Shown: one piece after another, positions 49,321 to 57,645 of the stretch
How the letters are laid out: each line of letters opens with the position of its first letter
Numbering within the stretch: the first letter of the stretch is position 1
The notes under the pieces: model-generated
What the model was told of the DNA's origin: nothing
The model's input: only the letters and a program-made list of their open reading frames with translations
Databases searched by the model: none
Position numbers and translations under genes: made by a program
DNA from: Siccirubricoccus phaeus
GTDB taxonomy: Bacteria; Pseudomonadota; Alphaproteobacteria; Acetobacterales; Acetobacteraceae
Reading direction: 5' to 3'
DNA: 64,000 bases
Assembly (NCBI RefSeq): GCF_008360935.1
Contig: NZ_SRXO01000001.1
Span: 529,000-592,999 of the forward strand

Positions 49321-50927
49321 TGGAGCGTCTGGCGTGCTCGAAGGCGGCGAGCTTCCACCCGGTGGAGGCGGCGATCCATATCGCGCGCTACGCCCCGGCG
49401 CTCGGCGCCTGTGCCGGCAGGCGCGTGCTCGATATCGCCTGCGGCGAGGGCTATGGCGCCTTCCTGATGGCCTCGGCCGGGGCTGCCGAGGTGGTCGGCG
49501 TGGAGATCGATGCCGCGGCGCTGGAGACGGCACGGTCCCAGTTCCCGCACCCGGCGCTGCGCCTGCTGCAGGGCGACGCGGAGCGGGTGGACGAGTTGCT
49601 CGGCGCGGCGCGCTTCGACCTGATCGTCTCGCTCGAGACCATCGAGCATCTGCGCGACCCGCTGCGCTTTCTTGCGGCGATCGGTCGGCTGCGGGCGGAA
49701 GGGGGTTCGGTGCTGCTCTCCTGCCCGAACGACCATTGGTACTACACCGCTGAGCAGTCCAACCCCTACCATGTGCGGAAGTACCACTTCGCCGAATTCC
49801 GCGCCCTGACGGAGCAGGTGCTGGGGCCGGCCGGGGCATGGTTCATCGGCACCGCGGCGCTGGGCTTCACCGGCGTGCCGCTGCAGGGGCTGGCGCCGGG
49901 CCGGGACGGCAGCGACCATGCCCGCGCCCGGCCGCTGCCGGCCGGCTTCCTCTGCCCCCCGGGCAGGGAGGATCCGGTGACGGCCGAGCGGGGCAGCTAT
50001 TTCTTCGGCGCCTGGGGGCCGGAGGCCGAGCGTATGCTGGGCGCGGCGGTGTTCCCCCTCTCCATGGACCGCTATGCCGAATTGACGGCGACGCAGCAGG
50101 CGCTGCATCAGGCCAGGCAGCAGCTTGAGGCGGAGCGCGCGACATGGGCCGGTGCCGACGCCGCCTTCACGGCACGACTTCGAGAGTTGGAGCAGGGGTT
50201 CCACCAGGCGACGCGGCAGCTCGAGGCGGAGCGCGCGACATGGACCGCCGCCGAGGCCGCCTTCACGGCGCGGCTGCAGGAATTGCAGCAGGGAGTCCAC
50301 CAGGCCACGCAGCAGCTCGAGGCGGAGCGCGCGGCATGGGCCGCCGCCGAGGCGGGACTCACGGCGCGCCGCCAGGAGCTGGAGCAGAGCCTCGCCGAGG
50401 CCCGCGCCGCGGGCGAGCGTGAGCTCCGCCAGCTCCGCGGCATGCTGGAGCAGGAGCGCAGCCTGGCGCGGGTGCAGGTGAACGCGCTGCGCCAGGAGAA
50501 CGACATCCTGGCCGAATCGATTGCCGCGATGCGCAGGCGCGAGGCGGCGGCCGCCGCGGCGGCGCAGACGCGGGAAGCGGAGCTGGCCGCCGCGGCGCAG
50601 GCGCGGGAGGCGGAGCTGGTCGCCACAGCAGAGGCGCGGGAGGCGGAGCTGACCGCCGCGGCGCGGGCGCAGGAGGCGGAAGCGGCCGCCGCGGTGCGCC
50701 TGCGCGAGGCGGAACTGCTCGCCGCGCTGCACGCCCGCGAGGCCGAGGCCGCGCGGGAATTGGCAGCGCTGCGCGAGGAGCGGGATTTCCTCGCCACCGA
50801 GCGCGCCCGCATGATCGAGCGGCTGCGGCCGGTATGGTGGGTGGCCGCGCGAACGCCGCGGCCGGTCAGGCTGGCAGCGCGCGCCGCCGCCGGGCGGCTG
50901 ATGCGCCTCGCGGCGCCACGGGGCTGA
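49320..50927 (+). CDS. SAM-dependent methyltransferase with long coiled coil
   Basis: A 535-residue protein in two parts. Residues 1-240 form a class I methyltransferase: VLDIACGEGYGAF (motif I), VVGVEIDAAAL (motif II), FDLIVSLETIEHL (motif IV), then PNPYHVRKYHF as in sugar- or glycan-modifying members. Residues 255-500 form a long Ala/Glu/Arg coiled coil: three 32-residue repeats (H263, H295, H327) and, from Q416, six 11-residue units such as QAREAELVATA. The C-terminus is basic (RPVWWVAARTPRPVRLAARAAAGRL) and could contact membrane. A chain-terminating methyltransferase with a coiled-coil ruler, like WbdD, is a model worth testing. The start may be the GTG at 49317. Confidence 0.88.
   Translation: MERLACSKAASFHPVEAAIHIARYAPALGACAGRRVLDIACGEGYGAFLMASAGAAEVVGVEIDAAALETARSQFPHPALRLLQGDAERVDELLGAARFDLIVSLETIEHLRDPLRFLAAIGRLRAEGGSVLLSCPNDHWYYTAEQSNPYHVRKYHFAEFRALTEQVLGPAGAWFIGTAALGFTGVPLQGLAPGRDGSDHARARPLPAGFLCPPGREDPVTAERGSYFFGAWGPEAERMLGAAVFPLSMDRYAELTATQQALHQARQQLEAERATWAGADAAFTARLRELEQGFHQATRQLEAERATWTAAEAAFTARLQELQQGVHQATQQLEAERAAWAAAEAGLTARRQELEQSLAEARAAGERELRQLRGMLEQERSLARVQVNALRQENDILAESIAAMRRREAAAAAAAQTREAELAAAAQAREAELVATAEAREAELTAAARAQEAEAAAAVRLREAELLAALHAREAEAARELAALREERDFLATERARMIERLRPVWWVAARTPRPVRLAARAAAGRLMRLAAPRG
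50106..50393 (+). repeat. 96-bp tandem repeats in the methyltransferase gene
   Basis: Three units of 96 bp (starting at 50106, 50202 and 50298) each encode a 32-residue coiled-coil block starting HQA and containing QLEAERA. Confidence 0.85.
50565..50762 (+). repeat. 33-bp hendecad-encoding tandem repeats
   Basis: Six 33-bp units encode 11-residue blocks of the form xAREAELxAAx (Q416-L481). Eleven-residue periodicity implies a right-handed or straight coiled coil. Confidence 0.85.
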
Positions 50928-50930
50928 CGC

Positions 50931-53900
50931 ATGGCGGGGGATGCCATGCTCCGGCCGGCCTATTTCACCGATCAGCGCCATGCCTGGTTCGACCGGACGC
51001 TGCCGCAACGCGGCGAGATCAATCTCGGCCCGGATGCGCGCAACCTCACCCTCGTCTTCCTCTCGATGAATCGCGCCGGCCTCTCCATCCGGCTGCTGCA
51101 ATCGCTCATCGACCACGTGCCGAATTTCGCCGGCGAGGTGCTGATCGCCGACAACGCCTCCGATCCGGCGGAGCTGGAGGTGCTGCGCGAATTCTGCGCC
51201 GCGCAGCTCCGCTGCCGCTGGCGGATCCTGGAATTCGACAGCAATCACGGCGTCGCCGGCGGCCGCAACCGCGCCTTCCGGGAGGTGACGACGGATTGGA
51301 TCCTCTCCCTCGACAACGACATCTACCTCACCGCCGATCCCTTCCCGCAATTGCAGCGGGACCTCGCGCTGCTCGGCACGCATTTCCTCAGCGTGCCGCT
51401 GCTGAACCCGGACCATGCGAGCTTCTACGCCTTCGGCGGCGCGCTGCAGACGCTGATTCAGAAAGGCGAGCCGCGGCTGACCATCACCTCCCTGCTGCCG
51501 CCGGGCGCGCCGCTCGCCGCGGCGCAGGAGATCAGCCCGGCGGGCGAGGCCTTCCTCTGCTCCTTCCTCTATGGCGGCGCCAGCCTGCTGCTGCGCGAGA
51601 GCTTCCATGCGCAGGACGGCTTCGATGACGGCATGTTCATCGGCTTCGAGGATATCGACTTCTCCCTCCGGCTGTGGCGTGCGGGGGTCAAGGTCGGCTG
51701 CTCGGCCATTGCCTGCTTCGTCCATGACCATCCACCGGCCGAGGCGCCGAGCGACCAGAGCTATGAGCGCGCCCGCTTCTCCCGCCAGGCGCTGAAGAAT
51801 GCCGCGCTGCATCTGGAGGCCAAGCATGGCTTCCGGGTCTGGGGCGATGAGGTGGAGAATTGGCTGACCACCCGGGAGCAGCAGCAGCACATCGCCGCCG
51901 GTGCCGGGGCGGTGGCGGCGACCGCCGCGCCGGCGCCGCGCAAGCCGCGCATCGCGCTGGTGACGGATACGGCTGACTGGGCCTTCGCCAACATCGCGCG
52001 CCAGATCATGCGCCACCTCGGCGACAAGTATGAATTCGACCTGATCCCGATGGTCTCGCTCGCCGCGGTGGAGGAGCAGCGCTGGATCGAGGGCGGGCGG
52101 CAGGGCGCCTATGTGCCGGGCGGCGGCGCGGCGCTGAACCACCTGCTGCTGGTCGCGCCGCAATACGACCTGGTGCATGTCTTCTGGCGCGAATATCTGA
52201 TGCTGATCGACAGCTACGCGCTGGAAGCCTATGCGGAGAGGCTTGGCCTGCCCTACGCCGAATTCCGTCGCCGCTTCCTGGACCCGGCCTGGATCACCAC
52301 CAGCGTCTACGACCATCTGCACTGCACGCCGGTGGCGATCGAGGAGCGCCGCCAGCTGTTCAACGAATGGACCGTCGCCTACACGGTCTCCTCGGCGCGG
52401 CTGGGCCGGCTGTACCGCGGCTTCCCCGGGCTGCGCCCGCCCGCGGCGGTGATCGAGGACGGCGTCTCGCCGGAATTGTTCTACCCGCTGGAGACCGAGC
52501 GCTTCGCCGCGACCGAGGGGCGGGAGCTGGTCGTCGGCTGGGTCGGCAACAGCCGCTGGGCGGCCACGCTCGGCGACAAGAAGGGGGTGCACAGCATCCT
52601 CATCCCCGCCATCGAGCAGCTCCGCGCCGAGGGGCTGCCGATCCGGCTGGAACTGGCGGACCGGCAGCAGGGCTTCATCCCGCATGACCGGATGGTGCAC
52701 TGGTACCGGACCATCGACCTCTATGCCTGCACCTCCGACATCGAGGGCACGCCCAACCCGGTGCTGGAGGCGATGGCCTGCGGCGTGCCGGTGGTGACGA
52801 CCGATGTCGGCGTGGTGCCGGAGGTGTTCGGGCCCTTGCAGCGGGAATTCATCCTTGCCGAGCGCTCGGTGGAGTGCCTGAAGGCGGCGCTGCGCCGGCT
52901 GCTGGCGGACCGGACCCTCCTGCCCCGGCTTTCCGCCGAGAATCTCGACAGCATCGCCCGCTGGACCTGGCGCTCCAAGACCGAGCTCTTCGACGCCTTC
53001 TTCGCCGAAGTGCTGGAACGCCGCGCCACCGCCGAGGGCGAGCGCCGTACCAAGCTGTGCATGCTGCCCTTCACCACGCCGAGCATGGAGCCGGATGGCA
53101 GCATCCGGCTGTGCTCCGCCGCCTCCATCTTCGACCACCGCGAGGAGACGAATATGGGGAATTGCCGCACCGCGGGGCTGGAAGCGGTGTGGCGCGGTGC
53201 GAAGTACCGGCATATCCGCCGCACTCTGGCCAGCGGCGAGGGGCTGACGCCCTATTGCGCCGCCTGCGAATACCGCAATGACGGCCCGGCCTGGCTGTTC
53301 CAGCTTCACCTGGCGCTGCATGCCTGGAATGCCGGGGTGCGGGATGCCGAGATGCTGGACCTGCTGCGCCGCCGCGCGCCGCGCTACGCCGAATACCAGG
53401 CGCGGGCGGCGCAGCACGGGCTGCAACCCTTGCCCGTGCCGGCGCTGGAGCCGGCGTCGCCGGGACCGGCCAAGGCGCCGCCGGCCCTGCCGGAGACGCT
53501 GGTGGATGGCAAGACGCTGCCGATCTATATCGACCTCAACACCCTCAACCGCTGCAATGTCTCCTGCATCATGTGCCCGCCGGCCATCCGGCATGACCAG
53601 CAGGGCATCAGGCGCGACCCCTATTACCGGCTGACGCTCGAGGAATTCGAGCAGATCACCGGCGGGCTCAACGTGACCTCGGCGCATTTCGTCGGCGCCT
53701 ATGCCGAGCCGCTGCTGAACAAGCAGATCTTCGAGCTGGTGCGCCGCGCGCATGAGCGCGGCATGTTCAGCGCCATCACCAGCAACGTCATGCCGCTCTC
53801 CCGCGCCTTCGCCGAGCGGCTGGTGGAGGCCGGGCTCGACATGCTCTCCATCTCGCTGCACGGCGCCACGGCCGAGGTGGCGGAGTCGATCATGCTCCGG

Positions 53901-54260
53901 TCCAAATTCGACCGCGTGCTGGAGAATATCCGCACCCTGCAGGCGGTGAAGGCGGAACGCGGCAAGGCGACGCCGGAGATCTACTTCAACTTCGTCTCGC
54001 AGCGCCGCAATGTCGGCGAGATCGCCGCCTTCATCCAGCTCGCCGCCGGGCTCGGCGTGCGCCATGTCAACATCATCCACCTGATCGACGGCGACGAAGC
54101 GGTGAATGCCGAGGACAATCTCGTGCTCTATCCCGAGCTGCTGGTGCCACAGCTCCGCGAGGCGCTGCGGATCGGCGCCGAGCGGGGGGTGAACGTGCAT
54201 ATCAGCCCGGCCTATCGCAGCCTGCTGGAAGGCTGGCAGGCGCCAGGGGAAGCGGCGTGA
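50931..54260 (+). CDS. Four-part GT2 / GT4 / SPASM / radical-SAM fusion
   Basis: A single 1,109-residue open frame. Residues about 37-300 resemble a GT2 glycosyltransferase (LVFLSMNRAG, the DND in SLDNDIYL, GFEDIDFSLRLWRAG). About 335-690 is a GT-B/GT4-like part (VIEDGVSPELFYP, DIEGTPNPVLEAMACGVPVVTTDVG). About 707-785 is a short SPASM-like cluster: C710-x17-C728 with a G-x4-C ending, C745, and C776-x2-C779. About 860-1095 is a radical-SAM core with CNVSCIMC (C875, C879, C882). Known radical-SAM/SPASM enzymes have SPASM after the SAM barrel; here it comes before. The gene lies 3 nt after the methyltransferase gene, and its stop overlaps the HAD start (GTGA). Probably cytosolic glycan assembly; the substrate is unknown. 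Confidence 0.85.
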   Translation: MAGDAMLRPAYFTDQRHAWFDRTLPQRGEINLGPDARNLTLVFLSMNRAGLSIRLLQSLIDHVPNFAGEVLIADNASDPAELEVLREFCAAQLRCRWRILEFDSNHGVAGGRNRAFREVTTDWILSLDNDIYLTADPFPQLQRDLALLGTHFLSVPLLNPDHASFYAFGGALQTLIQKGEPRLTITSLLPPGAPLAAAQEISPAGEAFLCSFLYGGASLLLRESFHAQDGFDDGMFIGFEDIDFSLRLWRAGVKVGCSAIACFVHDHPPAEAPSDQSYERARFSRQALKNAALHLEAKHGFRVWGDEVENWLTTREQQQHIAAGAGAVAATAAPAPRKPRIALVTDTADWAFANIARQIMRHLGDKYEFDLIPMVSLAAVEEQRWIEGGRQGAYVPGGGAALNHLLLVAPQYDLVHVFWREYLMLIDSYALEAYAERLGLPYAEFRRRFLDPAWITTSVYDHLHCTPVAIEERRQLFNEWTVAYTVSSARLGRLYRGFPGLRPPAAVIEDGVSPELFYPLETERFAATEGRELVVGWVGNSRWAATLGDKKGVHSILIPAIEQLRAEGLPIRLELADRQQGFIPHDRMVHWYRTIDLYACTSDIEGTPNPVLEAMACGVPVVTTDVGVVPEVFGPLQREFILAERSVECLKAALRRLLADRTLLPRLSAENLDSIARWTWRSKTELFDAFFAEVLERRATAEGERRTKLCMLPFTTPSMEPDGSIRLCSAASIFDHREETNMGNCRTAGLEAVWRGAKYRHIRRTLASGEGLTPYCAACEYRNDGPAWLFQLHLALHAWNAGVRDAEMLDLLRRRAPRYAEYQARAAQHGLQPLPVPALEPASPGPAKAPPALPETLVDGKTLPIYIDLNTLNRCNVSCIMCPPAIRHDQQGIRRDPYYRLTLEEFEQITGGLNVTSAHFVGAYAEPLLNKQIFELVRRAHERGMFSAITSNVMPLSRAFAERLVEAGLDMLSISLHGATAEVAESIMLRSKFDRVLENIRTLQAVKAERGKATPEIYFNFVSQRRNVGEIAAFIQLAAGLGVRHVNIIHLIDGDEAVNAEDNLVLYPELLVPQLREALRIGAERGVNVHISPAYRSLLEGWQAPGEAA

Positions 54261-56398
54261 GCCAGGCCCTCGCCCCGGCCGCCACGGCGCCGCGCCGCAG
54301 CCTCACCTTCGGCTGGCGCCTGCGCCACCGGCTGCGGCGCGCCCTCGCCCGCCCCGCGCCGGCCGGCGAGCCGGCAGTGCCGCATGATTCGCTAGCCGCC
54401 GTACTGCTGGCGCATCCGGCCGACACCATCGCCTTCGACATCTTCGACACGCTGGTGTGCCGCAGCATCACGCCGGAGCATGTGAAGCGCCTGGCGCTGG
54501 CGCGGCTGGCGCGCCGCCTCGGCCTGAAGCTGGGCGATGCCGCCGGGCTCTACGAGGCGCGGCGCCGCATCGAGGCCGAATTATGCCGCGGCAATGCCGA
54601 TCTGCATGGCGAGCTGGAATTCCGCCATGCGGATATGGCGCGGGAGCTGCACGCCGCCCTCGCCGCCCAGGGCCTGACCCCCCTGCCGGAGGCCGCTGAT
54701 TTCGCCGCACTGCTGCTGGCGTGCGAAGTGGCGGTGGAGCGCGAGGTGCTGCGCCCCATCCCCGGCGCGGCGGCGGCGCTGGCGGCGCTGCGTGCGGCCG
54801 AGCGCCGGCTGGTGGCGGTGAGCGATTTCTACCTGCCGGAGGTGGTGCTGCGCGGCCTGCTGGCCCGTTGCGGCATTTCGCTGGAGGGCGTGCCGCTCTT
54901 CGTCTCCGCCGACCACATGGCCTCGAAGCGCAGCGGCCGGCTTTACCAGCTGGTGCTGGGCGCGCTCGGGCTGTCGCCGCCGCAGCTTATGATGGTGGGC
55001 GACAACGCGCATTCGGACATCGCCATGGCGCGCGCCGCCGGCTGCGCCGCGCTGCAGGTGGATGCCGCCGCGCAGCACGCCTTCTACGCCCGCGCCGAGG
55101 CCGGGGTGTGCAGCCCCCTCAGGGCCCGCACTGCCTGGCGCGAAGCGGTGGGCGCCGCGCCCGGCCTCCGCGGCGCCGCACCGGCGCTGGTGCTGTTCAT
55201 CGAGCGCCTCTACGCCGCGGCGCGGCAGGACGGGCTCCGCCACCTCTTCTTCCTCGCCCGGGAGGGGCAGGTGCTGCTCCGCCTGTTCGAACGCTACCAG
55301 GACTGCCTTGGCCTGGCTCCGGGGGAGCGCATCGCCTGCCATTACCTGCTGGCCTCGCGCCGCGCCTGCTACATCGCTTCGCTCGGTCCGCTGGAGGCGG
55401 AGGAATTCGCGCTGCTGTTCCGCCAGTACCGGCGGATCTCGCTCGGCGAATTTCTCGCCAGCCTGCGCATTCCCGCGGAGCAGGCCGGCATTTTCGCCCA
55501 GGCCATCGGCACCACGCTGGACGCGGTGGAGGAGGATTTCCCCACCAGCGCCTGCTTCGCCCGGCTGCGCGCCCTGCCCGCCTTCGCCGCGGCCTATGAG
55601 GCGCTGCGCCACGGCCAGCAGGCGAATTTCCGCGCCTACCTCGCCGGCTTCGGCGTGGATTTCGCGCGGCATCCGCTGGCCCTGGTCGATGTCGGCTGGA
55701 AGGGCACCATCCAGGACTGCATCGCCGCCGCGCTGGGCGCGGGCGTGACGCTGCAGGGCTATTACCTCGGCCTGCTGCAGGCCGGGCAGGAGATGGCGGG
55801 CAAGCGCGGCCTGCTGTTCAGCAATATCGGCCACGCCACGCCGGGCTTCCGCATCTTCGCCGAGAACCGCGCCCTGTTCGAGATCCTGCTGCATGCCGAC
55901 CATGGCAGCGCGCTGAGCTATGAGCGCCTGCCCGACGGCAGGGTGGAGGCGCGGCTGGAGGCGGCGCCGGAGGAGCTGGACTACATCTCCCGCAGCGTCG
56001 CGCCGGTGGCGGCGGCGGTGGTAGCGAGCGCCGAGGCGCTGATGCGCCTGCGCCACGACAGCGCCCTGCCGGAACATGAGTGGGAGCGCTTCGTGCTGGA
56101 CTGCCATGCCGACCTCGTCTTCCGCCCCTGGGACACAAGTGCGGCCTGGTTGCTGCAGGCCAGCCATCGGGAGAATTTCGGCGTGTTCCGCCTTTCCTCC
56201 TTCCGCCAGGGGGCGGCGCCCGGTCTGCCGGCCCGGCTGCGCTGGACGCTGCGGCTGCTGCGCCGCCCGCGGGAGATGCTGCAGCCCTCCTTCTGGCCGG
56301 CGCTGACCCTGCACCGGCAGGGCAGCGCGCTGCTGGCCTGGCTCTATGGCTGGCGGCAGCGCCGGGTGGAGCGGCGGGCGCTGGCGGCCGCGCCATGA
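54257..56398 (+). CDS. COG5610-type HAD protein
   Basis: A 713-residue protein. An N-terminal HAD domain (about 50-285) has nucleophile D61 in FDIFDTLV, SDFYLPE (motif II), ASKRSGRLY (Lys motif III) and GDNAHSD (motif IV). The +2 position of motif I is Phe63, not Asp, so a canonical phosphatase acid-base is missing. A second domain (about 290-700) carries FLAREGQVLLRLFERYQ, YLLASRRACYIASL and DVGWKGTIQD, typical of this HAD group found in polysaccharide gene clusters. The start is a GTG that overlaps the stop of the preceding gene. Function in glycan assembly is inferred from context; the family's reaction is not known. Confidence 0.88.
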   Translation: MSQALAPAATAPRRSLTFGWRLRHRLRRALARPAPAGEPAVPHDSLAAVLLAHPADTIAFDIFDTLVCRSITPEHVKRLALARLARRLGLKLGDAAGLYEARRRIEAELCRGNADLHGELEFRHADMARELHAALAAQGLTPLPEAADFAALLLACEVAVEREVLRPIPGAAAALAALRAAERRLVAVSDFYLPEVVLRGLLARCGISLEGVPLFVSADHMASKRSGRLYQLVLGALGLSPPQLMMVGDNAHSDIAMARAAGCAALQVDAAAQHAFYARAEAGVCSPLRARTAWREAVGAAPGLRGAAPALVLFIERLYAAARQDGLRHLFFLAREGQVLLRLFERYQDCLGLAPGERIACHYLLASRRACYIASLGPLEAEEFALLFRQYRRISLGEFLASLRIPAEQAGIFAQAIGTTLDAVEEDFPTSACFARLRALPAFAAAYEALRHGQQANFRAYLAGFGVDFARHPLALVDVGWKGTIQDCIAAALGAGVTLQGYYLGLLQAGQEMAGKRGLLFSNIGHATPGFRIFAENRALFEILLHADHGSALSYERLPDGRVEARLEAAPEELDYISRSVAPVAAAVVASAEALMRLRHDSALPEHEWERFVLDCHADLVFRPWDTSAAWLLQASHRENFGVFRLSSFRQGAAPGLPARLRWTLRLLRRPREMLQPSFWPALTLHRQGSALLAWLYGWRQRRVERRALAAAP

Positions 56399-57645
56399 AG
56401 CTCTGCATGCTCATGGGCTCGGCCGATATCAGCGGCGGCTCCTATGTCATCTTCGAGCATTGCCTGCACCTGCTGGCCGAGGGCGTGGAGCTCACCGTCG
56501 TCACGCTCGACCCGCTCGGCCCGCATGTCGCGCCCTGGCATCCGGCCTTGCAGCGCCTGCGCTTCGCCAGCTTCGAGGAGGTGGCGAGCGAAAGCTTCGA
56601 CCTGGCGATCGCCACCTGGTGGAAGACCATCTATGAGCTGCACCGCATCGAGGCGGCGCGCTACGCCTATTTCGTGCAGTCGATCGAAAGCTGGTTCTAC
56701 CCGGACAGCGAGGTGGCGCTGCGCAGCCTGGTGAACGCCACCTACCTGCTGCCCCTGCCCGGCATCACCGAGGCGCGCTGGATCCAGGCGCATCTGCGCG
56801 AGCGCTTCGGACATGACTACCACCTGGTGCCGAATGGCTGCGCCAAGCCGCTCTACGCCGCGGAGGGCCCGGCGGTGGCGCCGCGCGAGAAGGGCAAGCT
56901 GCGCATCCTGGTGGAAGGCCCGCTGGGGGTGGATTTCAAGAATGTCGCGCGGACCATCGCCCTGGCGCGTCGCGCGGCGGTGGGCGAGATCTGGCTGCTC
57001 ACCGCCTCGCCGGTCGCCGCCTATCCCGGCGTCGCGCGCGTCTTCTCCCGCATCCCGGCGGCGGAATGCGCGCCCATCTACCGCTCCTGCGACGTGCTGC
57101 TGAAGCTGAGCCTGGTAGAGGGCATGTTCGGCCCGCCGCTGGAGATGTTCCATTGCGGCGGCACCGCCGTGGTGTACGACGTCACCGGCCATGACGAATA
57201 CATCCTGGATGACCGCAACGCGCTGGTCGTGCCCACCGGCGACGAGGCGGGCGTGCTGGCCGCGCTGCACCGGCTGCGGGACGAGCCCGGCCTGGTGCCG
57301 CGGCTGAAGACGGAGGCGCTGCGCACCGCCGCCGCCTGGCCGGGCTGGGCAGAGGCCAGCCCGCGCTTCGCCGCCGCGGTGCGCAGCATCGCTGCCGGGC
57401 CGGCGACGATCAGCCGGGAACAATTGCGCCTCTGGACCGCGGAATTCTTCGCCCAGTATGTCCGCGCCGAGCGCGCGCTGCAGGCGGCGCGCCGGCCGCC
57501 GGCGCTGCGGCGGCTCGCCCGGCGGATCATGGATGCGGTGATGCGCGGCGCGGCGCAACTGCCGGTCGTGAAGCAGCATCTGGTCAGCCTGCGCGCCTTC
57601 CTGCAGGAGGAACGCAGCCTGCCCCGGCCGCGGACGCGGATATGA
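56395..57645 (+). CDS. GT4-like glycosyltransferase
   Basis: A 416-residue GT-B protein. It begins MKLCMLMGSADISGGS. The N-terminal part includes TWWKTIYELHRIEAARYAYFVQS. The donor half has LVPNGC, ILVEGPLGVDFKNVARTI, and an E-x7-E in LVEGMFGPPLEMF, followed by the GHDEYILDDRNALVVPTGD tail strand typical of GT4 family members. A C-terminal basic helix region (about 350-416, RRLARRIMDAVMRGAAQLP) may bind membrane. The ATG overlaps the HAD stop (ATGA), and its own stop overlaps the next start. Confidence 0.87.
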   Translation: MKLCMLMGSADISGGSYVIFEHCLHLLAEGVELTVVTLDPLGPHVAPWHPALQRLRFASFEEVASESFDLAIATWWKTIYELHRIEAARYAYFVQSIESWFYPDSEVALRSLVNATYLLPLPGITEARWIQAHLRERFGHDYHLVPNGCAKPLYAAEGPAVAPREKGKLRILVEGPLGVDFKNVARTIALARRAAVGEIWLLTASPVAAYPGVARVFSRIPAAECAPIYRSCDVLLKLSLVEGMFGPPLEMFHCGGTAVVYDVTGHDEYILDDRNALVVPTGDEAGVLAALHRLRDEPGLVPRLKTEALRTAAAWPGWAEASPRFAAAVRSIAAGPATISREQLRLWTAEFFAQYVRAERALQAARRPPALRRLARRIMDAVMRGAAQLPVVKQHLVSLRAFLQEERSLPRPRTRI

